Source: Bacilli bacterium (GTDB lineage Bacteria > Bacillota_I > Bacilli_A > RF39 > UBA660). Taken from it: a stretch of DNA of 5,520 nucleotides. The stretch spans positions 1-5,520 of the forward strand of contig CAAETG010000019.1 in the NCBI GenBank assembly GCA_900758895.1, in the 5' to 3' direction. A program made the translations under genes and the position numbers. This document shows positions 5,420 through 5,520 of the stretch, in pieces; within the stretch, counting starts at the first letter, position 1; every line of letters starts with the position of its first letter. A model generated the notes under the pieces. It ran no database searches, was not told the DNA's origin, and saw nothing but the letters and a program-made list of their open reading frames with translations.

Positions 5420-5473
5420 GTTTTTTTGTGTAACGAAAACCCCCAGTTTGTACTGGGGGTTCAAAAAAACTTA
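5417..5473. terminator. Nested hairpin after the acyltransferase-like gene, probable (bidirectional or leftward) terminator
   Basis: The inner stem AACCCCCAG (5438-5446) pairs perfectly with CTGGGGGTT (5453-5461) over the loop TTTGTA. An outer stem TAAGTTTTTTTG (5417-5428) pairs perfectly with CAAAAAAACTTA (5462-5473), leaving a 9-base bulge (5429-5437) on one side only. On the plus strand only two T residues follow the GC stem. On the minus strand the stem runs into TTTTCG, a better though short U tract, so leftward transcripts from beyond the right edge may also end here. Confidence 0.65.
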
Positions 5474-5486
5474 TAGTTTTGAGTAG

Positions 5487-5520
5487 AAAAAAAAGACCTT
5501 CCTCGATTATAATATAAGTG
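5487..5520. terminator. Possible half of an intrinsic terminator at the right edge
   Basis: An A8 run (5487-5494) is followed by GACCTTCCTCG (5495-5505). Read on the minus strand this is CGAGGAAGGTC followed by eight T residues, the typical 3' arm plus U tract of an intrinsic terminator for a leftward gene. The matching arm would lie beyond 5520, so this cannot be confirmed here. Confidence 0.35.

Noticed and set aside
1..5520. tRNA, rRNA, CRISPR array, IS element or integrase gene
   Set aside because: None is seen: no spaced repeats, no cloverleaf-like segment, no transposase or recombinase motifs.

Overview
The window is very AT-rich (well under 30% G+C by eye), uses near-consensus sigma-A promoters and AGGAGG-type ribosome binding sites, uses TGG for Trp and ends genes with TGA. 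This fits a low-GC Bacillota lineage (Bacilli, Erysipelotrichia or Clostridia-like, possibly an uncultured gut member) with genetic code 11, not a code-4 mollicute. The species cannot be told from the sequence.

Layout. (1) At 1-468, minus strand, is the 5' part of a small multi-membrane-span protein of the DUF6512 type, cut by the left edge. (2) At 469-693 is a divergent control region with a consensus extended -10 promoter for the rightward gene and a short inverted repeat upstream of it. (3) At 694-1494 is an ORF6N-domain protein with a phage/antirepressor-type N-terminus and a PLD-like C-terminus that looks internally shortened. (4) At 1559-3964 is a rightward, tightly packed operon with its own promoter: a divergent Ham1/RdgB-like NTP pyrophosphatase (frameshifted), a uracil-DNA-glycosylase-fold protein (intact), an unrecognised protein of about 146 residues (two frameshifts), and a second Ham1-like gene (frameshifted). 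(5) At 3949-4470, minus strand, is an intact DUF6512 paralogue that overlaps the restored end of the operon tail to tail. (6) At 4562-5419 is an acyltransferase-type protein with NAT_N/GNAT_C-like architecture, followed by a nested hairpin and a possible half terminator at the right edge.

How the parts may fit. The two DUF6512 paralogues lie in the same orientation and flank about 3.4 kb of oppositely oriented accessory genes, so the ORF6N-Ham1-UDG-unknown-Ham1 block looks like a cassette inserted beside or between duplicated resident genes. Two NTP pyrophosphatase-like genes around a UDG-fold protein suggest a theme of noncanonical or deaminated nucleotides (pool cleaning plus base removal, or a mobile-element/defence role). 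That function is inference.

The main caution is that three neighbouring genes carry four single-base frameshifts, two of them in poly-A runs, while the other genes are open. Either the cassette is decaying or the assembly has indel errors. Removing the shifts restores protein alignments and an ATGA stop/start overlap, so the underlying genes are real.
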